A DNA stretch of 56,288 nucleotides from Parabacteroides hominis (GCF_014287585.1 NZ_JACOOJ010000037.1:1-56288); one strand, 5' to 3'. Positions 8,491 to 19,797 are shown, numbered from the stretch's first letter. Notes: a model not told the origin generated them from the sequence alone. Numbers and translations: made by a program.

Positions 8491-9211
8491 AGGTGAGCGT
8501 CACCATCCGGGAAGTCGCTTTGGACAAGGAGTTCGGATATTTGATCAAATCCTGATCTGTCAGGTCACCCCGGTCTTTCTCCAGCAGGTCTACCAGACCG
8601 AAACTGAACTTAAGTTCCGGGCATAATTTAAAAAACGGAAGATAAATATCACATCCGATACCGAACTCAACACCGAAATCCGTTCCTTTCAACAGGATCG
8701 GATTCCCTTTTTTACGCCCCAGGTCGAGAGCGCCGTAAATACCGCCAATCAGATAAGGACGATAGTTATTCACACGGAAAGCACTGTACTTCACATCGAG
8801 CGGGAATGTCAGGTAGTTGGAACGGACAGAAGTGGAATACATGCTTACCACCGGATTTTCATCCGTACCCTCCACTCCTTCCATTTCGGGACGGCGAAAC
8901 ACAAATTTCTTATCCCCGAAATGGATAGTCGGCGTAAAACGCAGGTTGAAATAAGGATTCAGGTACATATCCCCGATAACCCCGACACTAAAACCAGGTG
9001 AATAACTCGGAATCTCGGCATACCAGGTTTCACCGTTTGTTGCGACACCGGTATTAGTCAATATCAAATCCTGTGCATGCAAACCCACATGAAATCCCAG
9101 ATGAAACCATTTCAAATCCGCATAGGGCTGATTTTTCACCTTTTCTTTCTGTGCCACTACAGCAGTTACAGACAGAAAGAATACACATATAATAAATAGT
9201 AGACGTCTCAA
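8477..9211 (-). CDS. PorT-family outer membrane beta-barrel protein
   Basis: The 244-aa protein begins with a signal peptide (MRRLLFIICVFFLSVTAVVAQ) and continues with alternating amphipathic strands ending in the C-terminal aromatic pattern TLTFNFE, as in small outer membrane barrels. The spacing and motifs (WFHLGFHVGLHAQD, LRFTPTIHFGDKKFVFRR, YLTFPLDVKY, PYLIGGIYG) match the PorT family. PorT is needed for type IX secretion in Porphyromonas gingivalis. Whether this protein serves secretion here is inference; no other T9SS core gene is in the window. It converges on cdsA with a 14-base overlap. Confidence 0.8.
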   Translation of the reverse strand: MRRLLFIICVFFLSVTAVVAQKEKVKNQPYADLKWFHLGFHVGLHAQDLILTNTGVATNGETWYAEIPSYSPGFSVGVIGDMYLNPYFNLRFTPTIHFGDKKFVFRRPEMEGVEGTDENPVVSMYSTSVRSNYLTFPLDVKYSAFRVNNYRPYLIGGIYGALDLGRKKGNPILLKGTDFGVEFGIGCDIYLPFFKLCPELKFSFGLVDLLEKDRGDLTDQDLIKYPNSLSKATSRMVTLTFNFE

Positions 9212-9319
9212 TTCTTTTCACAATTTTGAATTTATAACGGGAAAGGGCCCGACTTATTGCAAAAGAGCATTTATTTGTAAAAAAAAGAGGGAGTTCTTTT
9301 TTTAATTCAAAGAAAACTC

Positions 9320-9327
9320 TATTTTTG
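9320..9327 (+). promoter_or_regulatory. Promoter -7 element for the ferredoxin gene
   Basis: TATTTTTG fits TAnnTTTG, 37 bases before the ATG at 9365. Confidence 0.55.
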
Positions 9328-9364
9328 CACGAACTAATAGTTATCAATTTAAACGTTTAAAAAA

Positions 9365-9532
9365 ATGGCTTACGTAATTAGTGACGATTGTATCGCTTGC
9401 GGTACTTGTATTGATGAATGTCCGGTAGGAGCAATTTCAGAAGGCGACAAATACAGCATCGACCCTGAAATGTGTACAGATTGTGGAACTTGCGCAGATG
9501 CTTGTCCTACTGAAGCAATTCATCCGGCATAA
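9365..9532 (+). CDS. 2[4Fe-4S] ferredoxin
   Basis: This 55-aa gene encodes a clostridial-type ferredoxin. Two classic cluster motifs are visible: CIACGTCIDECP near residues 9-20 and CTDCGTCADACP near 38-49. The four spaced cysteines of each motif bind two 4Fe-4S clusters. It is a cytoplasmic electron carrier for pyruvate or 2-oxoacid oxidoreductases and hydrogenases in anaerobes. It is a single-gene unit with its own promoter motif and a strong terminator. Confidence 0.95.
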   Translation: MAYVISDDCIACGTCIDECPVGAISEGDKYSIDPEMCTDCGTCADACPTEAIHPA

Positions 9533-9577
9533 TAAAACCGCAACACCGATAGGTTCCTTCAACAGGACCTATAAAGA

Positions 9578-9611
9578 TAAGGGGCTGTTTCCTTTCGGAA
9601 CAGCCCCTTAT
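9578..9611 (+). terminator. Terminator after the ferredoxin gene
   Basis: The arms TAAGGGGCTGTT(T)CC and GGAACAGCCCCTTA pair with one bulged base and are followed by TTATTTTC. A second hairpin (ATAGGTTCCT / AGGACCTAT, 9549-9573) lies just before it. It may also serve the converging DUF3276 gene. Confidence 0.75.
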
Positions 9612-9637
9612 TATTTTCTCACTCTTTGCCGACTTCG

Positions 9638-10012
9638 TCAAAATTCGATATTCAGTTTGATCTCATCCGAGTCATCCTCCTGCCGATCTTCTTCCGACGC
9701 CGTCTCCGCCGGCCTTTCACCGGCTCTACATTGCTTAATGTAACTGATTACATCATTCATTCCATCCATGAACTTGTCAAAGTCCTCTTTGTACAGGAAA
9801 ATCTTATGCTTTTCAAAAGAAACCTGCGTACCATTCTTCGGCTGCACCTTCTTACTTTCCGTCACAGCCAGAAATAAATCGTCCTTCAGATTCTTCTTTA
9901 CATCCAGATAATAGATTCTTTTTCCTGCTTTAATGGTTTTAGAGTATAAAATCTCTTTATCACCACCTTCAACCTGCATTTTCTTCACCGAGTCTTCCAT
10001 TATAGCAAACAT
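9638..10012 (-). CDS. DUF3276 / PUR-alpha-like nucleic acid-binding protein
   Basis: The 124-aa protein matches the DUF3276 family of small PUR-alpha-like proteins of Bacteroidetes and spirochaetes. It contains the single PUR repeat pattern (EILYSKTIKAGKRIYYLDVK ... DDLFLAVTESKK ... KHKIFLYKEDFDKFMDGMND). In Borrelia a PUR-domain protein binds DNA and RNA and regulates gene expression; the role here is inferred from the fold. The tail is acidic. The start could instead be the in-frame ATG at 10000 (MEDSVKKMQV), which fits the family better. Confidence 0.85.
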   Translation of the reverse strand: MFAIMEDSVKKMQVEGGDKEILYSKTIKAGKRIYYLDVKKNLKDDLFLAVTESKKVQPKNGTQVSFEKHKIFLYKEDFDKFMDGMNDVISYIKQCRAGERPAETASEEDRQEDDSDEIKLNIEF

Positions 10013-10182
10013 TCGTTAAACACCCACCCATTTATCATAACTTGCTTCAAATATGTGCATTTTTTTTTAAACAACAACTATTTTAACGCATGAAAATGCG
10101 TATAAAGAATCGGAATATTATGAAATAATAAATAACACACATAAAATTAAGCGAAGCGGCTAACTTTTATCAAAAGAATGAC

Positions 10183-10190
10183 TACCTTTG
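10183..10190 (+). promoter_or_regulatory. Promoter -7 element for the nusB operon
   Basis: TACCTTTG fits TAnnTTTG, 34 bases before the nusB start. Confidence 0.6.
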
Positions 10191-10224
10191 CAGCCAAATT
10201 TATAACAAGTAGTTCCTTCAAACG

Positions 10225-11151
10225 ATGATCAACAGAATTTTAATCCGCATTAAAGTTTTACAGATAGTATATTCTTACTATCAAAACGGAAACAACGACC
10301 TCAAAGTAGCGGAAAACGAATTGCTATTCAGCCTTAGAAAGTCTTATGACTTATATCATTATTTCCTTCTCCTAATTGTCGACGTCACAAACTTACAAAG
10401 ACGCATCCTGGATGCCCGTAAGAACAAGTATATGCCGACAGAAGCGGAATTGAACCCAAACACTCGCCTGATAGACAACCGTTTTGCTGCACAAATAGGC
10501 GAAAACGAGGTGCTTCGGAAGTATGTGGCCGAACAGGGCCTTTCATGGGACAACGACGAAGATTTCATCAAGATGGTGCTCGACCTGATCTTATCGTCCG
10601 AACAGTACGCCGAATATCTGAACAACGAAAACGATTCATACGAAACAGACAAGGAATTCTGGCGCATCGTATTCAAGAAACTGATCTGCGGCAACGAAGC
10701 GATCGACGACTACCTGCAAGACAAAAGCATTTACTGGAACGACGACATCTCCATCGTCGAAACATTTACGCTGAAAACGATCAAACAATTCGAAGAAGCA
10801 GCCGGAAGCAAACAAAAATTGTTGCCGATGTTTAAAGATCTCGAAGACCAGTCTTTCGCCATCAAATTATTCCGCCAATCTTTGATGAAAGGGAGCGAAT
10901 TCCGTGAACGTATCAACAAGCATATGAAAAACTGGGAAACCGAACGCATAGCCAATATGGATCTTATTATCATGCAGGTTGCGCTGGCTGAAATCATGAC
11001 GTTCCCGACTATCCCCATCAACGTGACGCTGAACGAATATATCGACACGGCTAAATATTACAGTACCCCGAAAAGCGGAACGTTTATCAACGGTATTTTA
11101 GATTCTGTAGTCAGCGAGTTAAAAAAAGAAAAGTTATTGCTCAAAGATTAA
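10225..11151 (+). CDS. nusB: Transcription antitermination factor NusB
   Basis: NusB, with NusE (ribosomal protein S10), binds boxA RNA and promotes rRNA antitermination. The canonical all-helical NusB domain occupies the last third, about residues 195-305, and shows WETERIANMDLIIMQVALAE and the NVTLNEYIDTAKYYSTPKS motif. About 190 extra N-terminal residues are present. This long form (308 aa against about 140-150 in E. coli) is usual in Bacteroidetes. It heads a run of same-strand genes: yajC, ybbR, coaE and the GH3 gene. Confidence 0.93.
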   Translation: MINRILIRIKVLQIVYSYYQNGNNDLKVAENELLFSLRKSYDLYHYFLLLIVDVTNLQRRILDARKNKYMPTEAELNPNTRLIDNRFAAQIGENEVLRKYVAEQGLSWDNDEDFIKMVLDLILSSEQYAEYLNNENDSYETDKEFWRIVFKKLICGNEAIDDYLQDKSIYWNDDISIVETFTLKTIKQFEEAAGSKQKLLPMFKDLEDQSFAIKLFRQSLMKGSEFRERINKHMKNWETERIANMDLIIMQVALAEIMTFPTIPINVTLNEYIDTAKYYSTPKSGTFINGILDSVVSELKKEKLLLKD

Positions 11152-11213
11152 TTATTATCCTTACATTTGTGTCAGTATCGAATTGATATTAACTTATTAA
11201 TGTTTATAGTTAT

Positions 11214-11525
11214 ATGAGCTTACTTACTATTTTACTTCAGGCCGCCGGCGGAAGCCAGCAATGGTCTGGTATTTTGATGATGGTTGTTATTGTTGCGATC
11301 TTCTATTTCTTTATGATCCGTCCGCAACAAAAGAAACAAAAAGAAATTCAGAAAGCCCGTGAAGCCTTGAAAGCGGGAGACAAAGTGATCACAGCCGGAG
11401 GTATCTACGGAAAGATTAAAGAAATCGGTGACACATATATGTTGATTGAAATTTCTGATGGCGTACGCATCCGTGTAGACAAAACATCTGTGTTTGCATC
11501 TGCAGAGGACGCACAGCAAAAATAA
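11214..11525 (+). CDS. yajC: Preprotein translocase subunit YajC
   Basis: The 103-aa protein has one N-terminal membrane segment (about residues 19-36) directly followed by the family motif FFMIRPQQKKQKE, then GDKVITAGGIYGKIKEI. YajC belongs to the SecDF-YajC complex that assists Sec-dependent export. It lies 62 bases after nusB and 12 before the YbbR gene, so it is probably co-transcribed. Confidence 0.95.
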   Translation: MSLLTILLQAAGGSQQWSGILMMVVIVAIFYFFMIRPQQKKQKEIQKAREALKAGDKVITAGGIYGKIKEIGDTYMLIEISDGVRIRVDKTSVFASAEDAQQK

Positions 11526-11537
11526 ACAACGGAACAT

Positions 11538-12551
11538 ATGTCACGACTTGGACAAATCAAACAAACATTCAAGTCTGTCCGGATAGAGATTAAGGCTTTT
11601 CTTCGCCGTCAACAGTGGAAAGAAGCCTTGATCTTTTTCTGTTTTATACTGTTGGCCTTCGGCTTCTGGCTCCTCCAGAGCCTGCAACAGGAGTATGAAA
11701 TAGATATCAAGATTCCGGTCAAATACAAGAATGTGCCGCCGGATATATCTTTCACAGAAACGCCACCCGAAGCCATTACGGTCAAAGTGAAAGACAAAGG
11801 GAGCGTGTTGCTGAACTACTCCTTCGGTCGGTCGTTTGCCCCGATCGAGGCCAATATGAAAACACAGCCGGAAAAGGCCGGCAAACTGGTCATCAGCCGG
11901 AAAGATATCGAAAGCGATATTAAGAAACAGCTGATTGCGACTACTTCCCTGCTCGGCTTCGAGCCCCAGCATATCGACGCGGCCTACAGCAAACGCATCA
12001 AAAAGGAGATACCGGCCGTGTTCGAGGGAACCGTCCAGACGAAAGCCGGTTTCAAAGTGTCAGGCGACATATCCATTACTCCCCGTAATATCAGCGTTTA
12101 CGCCAGCGATGTCGTTTTAGATACCTTGAAAGAGATAAAAACGGTTTATACCGAGATCAAGAAAGGGAGCAAAACCGTCACGCGCACCGTCCAACTGGAA
12201 AAAATCGACGGAGCCACTCTCGAACCGACAAGTGTGACCGTTACGGTCCCGATAGAAGAATATACGGAAAAGACGCTGGAAATACCGGTTATCTGTACCA
12301 ACCTGCCGCGCCGTTATACCTTGCGCACATTCCCGTCTGTCGTGAAAGTGAGCTGTAGCGTTCCCCTTTCACGCTTCAAGGATGTCTCGGCAGATGATTT
12401 CGAGATACGGATCTCTTTTACCGACCTGGAACAAAATGCTTCGGGAACATTGTCTTTGCAACTGAACAAGAAACCGAGTTGGGTGGATGTCGCCACAATT
12501 TCACCGGACCGGATCGAATTTATACTGGAACAAACAAAATCAAATGATTAA
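11538..12551 (+). CDS. YbbR-domain membrane protein
   Basis: The 337-aa protein has one N-terminal membrane helix (about residues 29-51) and then extracytoplasmic YbbR-type beta domains. YbbR-like features are the repeated 'IDIKIPVKYKNVPPDISFTE', 'IPAVFEGTVQTKAGF' and 'LEIPVICTNLPRRYTLRTFP' blocks. In Firmicutes, YbbR (CdaR) regulates the diadenylate cyclase CdaA. No cyclase gene is adjacent here, so the function stays open. Its last 8 bases overlap coaE. Confidence 0.85.
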   Translation: MSRLGQIKQTFKSVRIEIKAFLRRQQWKEALIFFCFILLAFGFWLLQSLQQEYEIDIKIPVKYKNVPPDISFTETPPEAITVKVKDKGSVLLNYSFGRSFAPIEANMKTQPEKAGKLVISRKDIESDIKKQLIATTSLLGFEPQHIDAAYSKRIKKEIPAVFEGTVQTKAGFKVSGDISITPRNISVYASDVVLDTLKEIKTVYTEIKKGSKTVTRTVQLEKIDGATLEPTSVTVTVPIEEYTEKTLEIPVICTNLPRRYTLRTFPSVVKVSCSVPLSRFKDVSADDFEIRISFTDLEQNASGTLSLQLNKKPSWVDVATISPDRIEFILEQTKSND

Positions 12552-13125
12552 GATAGGAATCACCGGAGGAATCGGAAGCGGCAAATCAGTGGTAGCCGCC
12601 TTGTTGGAGCTGTCGGGCATTCCCGTGTACATCGCCGATACGGAAAGCAAGCTCCTGACAGCCACATCGCCCGTTATCCGGGAAAAGCTGGTTGCCTTGT
12701 TCGGCGAGGAACTTTACACGGCTGACGGTTTGGATAAGAAACGCCTCGCCTCTCATATCTTCGGTAACCCGGAACGGCTTGGACAGGTAAATGCAATCAT
12801 TCACCCGGAAGTAAACCGCCATTTTCTCGCTTGGGCGGAGAGGCAGAATGCTCCGGTATGCGCTATCGAATCCGCCATCCTTTTCGAATCGGGCTTTAAC
12901 CGGGTTGTCGATACGACACTGATGGTCTATGCTCCAATGGAGATACGCATCAGGCGGGCGCTCGAACGCGATGCCGTTTCCCGCGAAGAGATCATACGCC
13001 GCATCGAAAGCCAGTTGCCGGACGAAGTGAAGAAAGAGAAATCGGACTACGTGATCTTCAACGACGGAGAACAGGCTTTGCTTCCGCAGATAACCGCATT
13101 TCTTGCCGGTCTACGTTCCAAATAA
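12544..13125 (+). CDS. coaE: Dephospho-CoA kinase CoaE
   Basis: It phosphorylates dephospho-CoA in the last step of coenzyme A synthesis. The P-loop GGIGSGKSVVA lies near residues 9-19, followed by 'PVYIADTESKLL'. The start is set at ATG 12544 (MIKIGITGG), which overlaps the end of the YbbR gene by 8 bases; an in-frame ATG at 12487 would add a 19-residue tail with no family support. The resulting 193 aa is the normal CoaE length. Confidence 0.95.
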   Translation: MIKIGITGGIGSGKSVVAALLELSGIPVYIADTESKLLTATSPVIREKLVALFGEELYTADGLDKKRLASHIFGNPERLGQVNAIIHPEVNRHFLAWAERQNAPVCAIESAILFESGFNRVVDTTLMVYAPMEIRIRRALERDAVSREEIIRRIESQLPDEVKKEKSDYVIFNDGEQALLPQITAFLAGLRSK

Positions 13126-13147
13126 GGAAATATTAATTCACCATATC

Positions 13148-15538
13148 ATGAAAAAGACCTATTTGCTGCTCACCGTAGCAGCCTTTTCCTCGTTAAGTAT
13201 GGCTCCGCCCCCAAAAAGCATTTATCACAACGGGTGGATAGATTTCAACAAGAACGGAGTCAAAGATATCTATGAAGACCCGTCACAACCGGTCGAAAAA
13301 CGGATCAAAGACCTGCTCGGACAGATGACGCTGGAGGAAAAGACCTGCCAGCTCGCCACCTTGTACGGATATAAGCGAGTGCTGAGAGACGAACTTCCCA
13401 CACCGGAATGGAAAAATGCGATCTGGAAAGACGGAATCGCCAACATAGACGAACACCTGAACGGACTGAAAAAGACAGAATGGTCCTATCCATACAGCAA
13501 ACACGCCGAAGCGATCAACATCGTACAACGCTGGTTCGTGGAAGAGACACGCCTCGGCATTCCGGTCGACTTTTCCAACGAAGGCATCCACGGGCTGAAC
13601 CATGACAAGGCGACTCCCCTGCCCGCTCCGATCTCTATCGGAAGCACCTGGAACAAAGCATTGGTCCGCCAGGCGGGACAAATCGCCGGACGCGAAGCCA
13701 AAGCCCTGGGCTACACGAATGTCTACGCCCCGATCCTCGACGTGGCACGTGACCCGCGTTGGGGCCGCGTATTGGAATGCTACGGTGAAGACCCCTATCT
13801 CGTCACCGCCCTCGGACAACAGATGGTGGAAGGGATACAGGAAAACGGCGTCGCCTCGACACTGAAGCACTATGCCGTTTACAGTGTTCCCAAAGGCGGC
13901 AGGGACGGGAATGCGCGTACCGATCCGCATGTCGCCCCGCGTGAAATGCACGAACTTTACCTGTTTCCTTACCGGAAAATCGTACGCGAATCGCATCCGA
14001 TGGGTGTAATGAGCAGCTACAACGATTACGATGGCGTGCCGGTCAGCGCAAGTTACTATTTCCTGACCGAACTGCTCCGCCAGCAATACGGTTTCCGGGG
14101 ATATGTCGTTTCGGACAGTGAGGCCGTCGAGTTCGTCCATACGAAACACCGCGTTGCCGACACACCGAAAGAAGGAGTCCGCCAGGTAGTGGAGGCCGGC
14201 ATGAACGTAAAAACCAATTTCACACCGCCTGAAGATTTTATCCTGCCTCTCCGCGAACTGGTCCGGGAAGGGAAAGTATCGCAAGAGACCCTCGACCGGA
14301 ACGTTGCCAACGTGCTCCGTGTAAAATTCCAGTTAGGACTGTTCGATTCTCCCTATGTGAAAGACACGAAGGCCGCCGACAAGATCGTGGCATCTCCCGA
14401 TACGAAAGAATTTGTCAGGCAGATGGCACGCGAATCGCTTGTCCTGCTGAAGAACGAGAACCAGCTCCTGCCGCTGAAACTGAACAGCTTGAAACGCATT
14501 CTCGTAACAGGCCCGTTAGCGATCGACACGACCGCCTATGTCAGCCGTTACGGCCCCCAGCACATCGAAGTAACCAACGTACTGGAAGGAATCCGGGATT
14601 ATGCAGGCAAACAGTCGGAAGTCACCTATGTGAAAGGATGCGAAGTGATAGACGCCACCTGGCCGGAAAGCGAAATCATCCCGACCCCGCTCACAGACAC
14701 CGAAAAAGCATCTATCGCCGAGGCAGTGGAGCAGGCCAAGCAATCAGATGTCGTGATCGCCGTATTAGGTGAAGACGAAGCCCGTTGCGGGGAAAGCAAA
14801 AGCCGCACGGGACTGGGACTTCCGGGCCGCCAGTTGCAACTTTTGCAGGCTTTGCAGGAAACAGGCAAGCCGGTCGTCCTGATCCTCATCAACGGACAGC
14901 CGCTCACGATCAACTGGGAGAACCGTTATATCCCGGCGATCCTTGAAGCCTGGTTCCCGAATGCCGAAGGAGGGCACGCCATTGCCGAAACCCTGTTCGG
15001 TGGCTACAATCCGGGAGGAAAACTGACTGTCACGTTCCCGAAAACGATCGGGCAGATCGAGTTGAACTTCCCGTTCAAGCCCGGTTCGCACGCCGGACAG
15101 CCGGGAGACGGCCCGAACGGATATGGAAAAACAGCCGTTTACGGCGCGCTTTATCCTTTCGGATACGGTCTCAGCTATACGACCTTCGGCTATTCGAACT
15201 TAATTGTCAAACCGGAGACAGGCCGTACACAAGGGAACATACAAGTGTCTGTAGATGTCAGCAACACAGGATCTTTAGCCGGAGACGAGGTCGTCCAGCT
15301 CTATATGAAAGACCTCTACAGCAGCGTGACGGTCTACGAATCCCAACTGAGAGGATTCGAACGGGTCCATTTGGAACCGGGAGAAACAAAAACCGTCCGC
15401 TTCACCTTGAAACCGTCCGATCTGGAGCTTTTGAACAAAAACATGGAATGGGTAGTCGAACCCGGTGATTTTCAAATCTGTATAGGCAGCAGCTCCGAAG
15501 ATATCCGGTTGAAAGAGATGTTTACGCTTAGTGAATAA
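13148..15538 (+). CDS. Glycoside hydrolase family 3 (beta-glucosidase-like)
   Basis: This is a secreted exo-acting glycosidase of about 796 aa. A signal peptide (MKKTYLLLTVAAFSSLSMA) precedes the GH3 N-terminal barrel, which shows GIPVDFSNEGIHGLNHDKAT, the KH of STLKHYAVYS, and the nucleophile region GYVVSDSEAVEF. The GH3 C-terminal domain (about residues 420-650) and a terminal fibronectin III-like domain (QLYMKDLYSSVTVYESQLRG) follow. The GH3 family covers beta-glucosidases, xylosidases and others, so the substrate is open. An upstream in-frame ATG at 13103 lies inside coaE and is disfavoured because it would bury the signal peptide. Confidence 0.9.
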   Translation: MKKTYLLLTVAAFSSLSMAPPPKSIYHNGWIDFNKNGVKDIYEDPSQPVEKRIKDLLGQMTLEEKTCQLATLYGYKRVLRDELPTPEWKNAIWKDGIANIDEHLNGLKKTEWSYPYSKHAEAINIVQRWFVEETRLGIPVDFSNEGIHGLNHDKATPLPAPISIGSTWNKALVRQAGQIAGREAKALGYTNVYAPILDVARDPRWGRVLECYGEDPYLVTALGQQMVEGIQENGVASTLKHYAVYSVPKGGRDGNARTDPHVAPREMHELYLFPYRKIVRESHPMGVMSSYNDYDGVPVSASYYFLTELLRQQYGFRGYVVSDSEAVEFVHTKHRVADTPKEGVRQVVEAGMNVKTNFTPPEDFILPLRELVREGKVSQETLDRNVANVLRVKFQLGLFDSPYVKDTKAADKIVASPDTKEFVRQMARESLVLLKNENQLLPLKLNSLKRILVTGPLAIDTTAYVSRYGPQHIEVTNVLEGIRDYAGKQSEVTYVKGCEVIDATWPESEIIPTPLTDTEKASIAEAVEQAKQSDVVIAVLGEDEARCGESKSRTGLGLPGRQLQLLQALQETGKPVVLILINGQPLTINWENRYIPAILEAWFPNAEGGHAIAETLFGGYNPGGKLTVTFPKTIGQIELNFPFKPGSHAGQPGDGPNGYGKTAVYGALYPFGYGLSYTTFGYSNLIVKPETGRTQGNIQVSVDVSNTGSLAGDEVVQLYMKDLYSSVTVYESQLRGFERVHLEPGETKTVRFTLKPSDLELLNKNMEWVVEPGDFQICIGSSSEDIRLKEMFTLSE

Positions 15539-15593
15539 TCATTAGAAACAAGAAAATATGCTCAAAACTGCCGGAAATTCCCGGCAGTTATAC

Positions 15594-15601
15594 TACATTT
15601 G
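15594..15601 (+). promoter_or_regulatory. Promoter -7 element for the DUF5606 gene
   Basis: TACATTTG fits TAnnTTTG, 39 bases before the ATG. A perfect AACTGCCGG/CCGGCAGTT hairpin (15567-15589) just upstream may end GH3 transcription. Confidence 0.5.
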
Positions 15602-15640
15602 CAGCACAAAAGTTAAACACTATTAGAAAAACAAAGTATT

Positions 15641-16081
15641 ATGTTGAAGACGATTTTGTCTATCTCGGGTAAACCGGGATTGTTTAAATTGGTTTCCCAC
15701 GGGAAAAACATGCTGATTGTAGAGTCGTTAGCAGACCAGAAAAGAGTTCCTGCATACGCAAAAGATAAAGTAATTTCTCTGGGAGACATCGCTATCTACA
15801 CAGATGAAGCAGAAGTTCCCTTGCACGAAGTTCTGACCAGCGTCAAAAATAAAGAAAACGGACAGCAAGCATCTGTTTCCACATCCGCCAAACCGGACGA
15901 ACTGCGTGCTTATTTTGCAGAGATTCTTCCTAATTTCGACCGCGAACGCGTATATCCGAGCGACATCAAGAAATTGATCTCCTGGTATAACATCCTGATC
16001 GGCGCCGGCATCACAGACTTCACTCCCGAAGAACCGGCAACAGAAGAGGCGCCGGCTGAAGAAACGAAAGAAGAGGCTTAA
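15641..16081 (+). CDS. DUF5606 family protein
   Basis: The 146-aa cytoplasmic protein has no signal peptide or membrane segment. The first 55 residues form a compact beta-rich module (MLKTILSISGKPGLFKLVSH, VIEVESLAD-like VESLADQKRVPAY, ISLGDIAIYT). A helical second module contains 'ELRAYFAEILPNFDRERVYP' followed by SDIKKLISWYNIL. The tail is Glu/Ala-rich and disordered-looking. It resembles the DUF5606 family of Bacteroidetes, whose function is unknown. It has its own promoter motif and a terminator, so it is monocistronic. Confidence 0.8.
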   Translation: MLKTILSISGKPGLFKLVSHGKNMLIVESLADQKRVPAYAKDKVISLGDIAIYTDEAEVPLHEVLTSVKNKENGQQASVSTSAKPDELRAYFAEILPNFDRERVYPSDIKKLISWYNILIGAGITDFTPEEPATEEAPAEETKEEA

Positions 16082-16106
16082 TCGATTACAGTCGAATCAG
16101 TATAAT

Positions 16107-16147
16107 AAAAAAGAGATGTACGGGACTATCCGGTACATCTCTTTTTT
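16107..16147 (+). terminator. Terminator after the DUF5606 gene
   Basis: The stem AAAAAAGAGATGTAC / GTACATCTCTTTTTT is perfect over 15 bp around a 10-base loop and ends in a T-run. Confidence 0.8.
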
Positions 16148-16250
16148 TATTAATTAAACTGCCTCCTGCCCAGACAGAAATACAACAAACGATCCCTGCC
16201 TGAACTATCTTTGCAAGCTTCATATTTTCAGCTTCACCAGCCATTATTTT

Positions 16251-16334
16251 GTAATCGGCGCCGCTGATTATAAAATCACCGGCGGCAATTATATAATCAG
16301 CGGCGCCGATTACATAATTGCCGGCAGTGATTAC
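16251..16334. repeat. Four alternating 21-bp palindromic repeat units
   Basis: Four adjacent 21-base units cover 16251-16271, 16272-16292, 16293-16313 and 16314-16334. Each has the form (A/G)(T/A)AAT(C/T)-GC-rich core-(G/A)ATTA(T/C). The third is the exact reverse complement of the first, and the fourth is close to the reverse complement of the second. It sits in the otherwise gene-free stretch 16148-16403 between the DUF5606 terminator and the lon terminator. No ORF or promoter motif is associated. Confidence 0.8.
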
Positions 16335-16403
16335 AAAATAGTAAGGCTATAAAATACTTTTATATGCGGTAAGAGAATATTATTCAGAAGCGATGGCAAG
16401 AAA

Positions 16404-16453
16404 AATCCCTGTAAAGGTGATTCCGACTCCGGTACATCACCATTACAGGGATT
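16404..16453 (-). terminator. Terminator of lon
   Basis: The arms AATCCCTGTAA and TTACAGGGATT (11 bp), with inner pairing GGTGAT/ATCACC, form a long hairpin 25 bases beyond the lon stop. On the minus strand it is followed by TTTTTCTTG. Confidence 0.7.
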
Positions 16454-16477
16454 ATATGTAGAAAAACGTTTTTATCT

Positions 16478-18940
<2,463 letters not shown>

Positions 18941-19009
18941 ATATTCTTTGTCATAGTTGCGGAATATTCCTTTTATCGCCCGCAATTCTATTTTATACAA
19001 TAAACGTGC

Positions 19010-19017
19010 CAAAGTTA
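19010..19017 (-). promoter_or_regulatory. Promoter -7 element for lon
   Basis: The minus strand reads TAACTTTG (TAnnTTTG). It lies 69 bases before the ATG at 18940 and supports that start over the longer frame. Confidence 0.5.
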
Positions 19018-19039
19018 CTATTTTTAACTCAAATCTGAC

Positions 19040-19047
19040 TACTTTTG
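19040..19047 (+). promoter_or_regulatory. Promoter -7 element for trmN6
   Basis: TACTTTTG fits TAnnTTTG, 33 bases before the trmN6 ATG. It is back-to-back with the lon promoter. Confidence 0.6.
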
Positions 19048-19080
19048 CACTAAACAATCTATTTTCAATTTATAGTTGCC

Positions 19081-19797
19081 ATGTCAAATCCCTTTTTCCA
19101 ATTCAAACAGTTTACCATCCGTCATGATAAATGTGCGATGAAAGTAGGAACCGACGGTGTTCTGCTCGGCGCATGGGCCGGAACAGAATCGTGCAACCGC
19201 ATACTGGACATCGGGACAGGAACCGGACTGATCGCCCTGATGCTGGCACAACGCAGCAAGGCGGTTATCGACGCCATCGATATAGATGCCGATGCCTGTC
19301 TTCAGGCACAGGAAAATGCAGAATCCTCCCCTTTTGCCGGACGGATAAATGTCCGGCATTGCGCCTTGGCTGATTTCGCACAAGCCACCACGAACCTATA
19401 TGACCTGATTGTATCCAATCCTCCTTATTTCGTCGATTCATTGAAATGTCCCGACCGGCAACGGAACACGGCGCGCCACACCGATACGCTGACATTGGAA
19501 GATTTGTTGCAGGACAGCCGCAAGCTGCTTGCCCCGCAGGGACGCATCGCCCTCATCCTGCCCTACGACCAGAAAGAGCGTCTTGCGGATTGTATCCGAA
19601 CGCAAAACCTGTTTCTTTCGAAAGAAATCTCCGTCATACCCGTGCCCGGCGCCGAACCGAAACGGCTGTTGGCCGAACTAACGGCAGAACCACCCGCTTC
19701 TCCCGCATTCACCGGCCAGTTGACCATCGAGATTGCAAGACATCAATACACTGACGAATATATCAGCCTGACCAAAGATTTTTATCTGAAAATGTAA
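19081..19797 (+). CDS. trmN6: tRNA1(Val) (adenine37-N6)-methyltransferase
   Basis: The 238-aa class I SAM-dependent methyltransferase shows the SAM-binding motif ILDIGTGTGLIALMLAQR and the N6-adenine catalytic motif NPPY at residues 113-116 (NPPYFVDSLKCPD). The N-terminal 'FQFKQFTIRHDKCAMKVGTD' is characteristic of TrmN6 (YfiC), which modifies A37 of tRNA1(Val). Its 3' end overlaps the convergent lipid kinase gene by 16 bases. Confidence 0.9.
   Translation: MSNPFFQFKQFTIRHDKCAMKVGTDGVLLGAWAGTESCNRILDIGTGTGLIALMLAQRSKAVIDAIDIDADACLQAQENAESSPFAGRINVRHCALADFAQATTNLYDLIVSNPPYFVDSLKCPDRQRNTARHTDTLTLEDLLQDSRKLLAPQGRIALILPYDQKERLADCIRTQNLFLSKEISVIPVPGAEPKRLLAELTAEPPASPAFTGQLTIEIARHQYTDEYISLTKDFYLKM

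Noticed and set aside
13103..13147. Upstream start for the GH3 enzyme inside coaE
   Set aside because: It would place 15 residues before a clear signal peptide; ATG 13148 is the natural start.
18941..19057. N-terminal extension of Lon
   Set aside because: It would begin upstream of the lon promoter motif and overlap the trmN6 promoter region, and the residues do not look like Lon.
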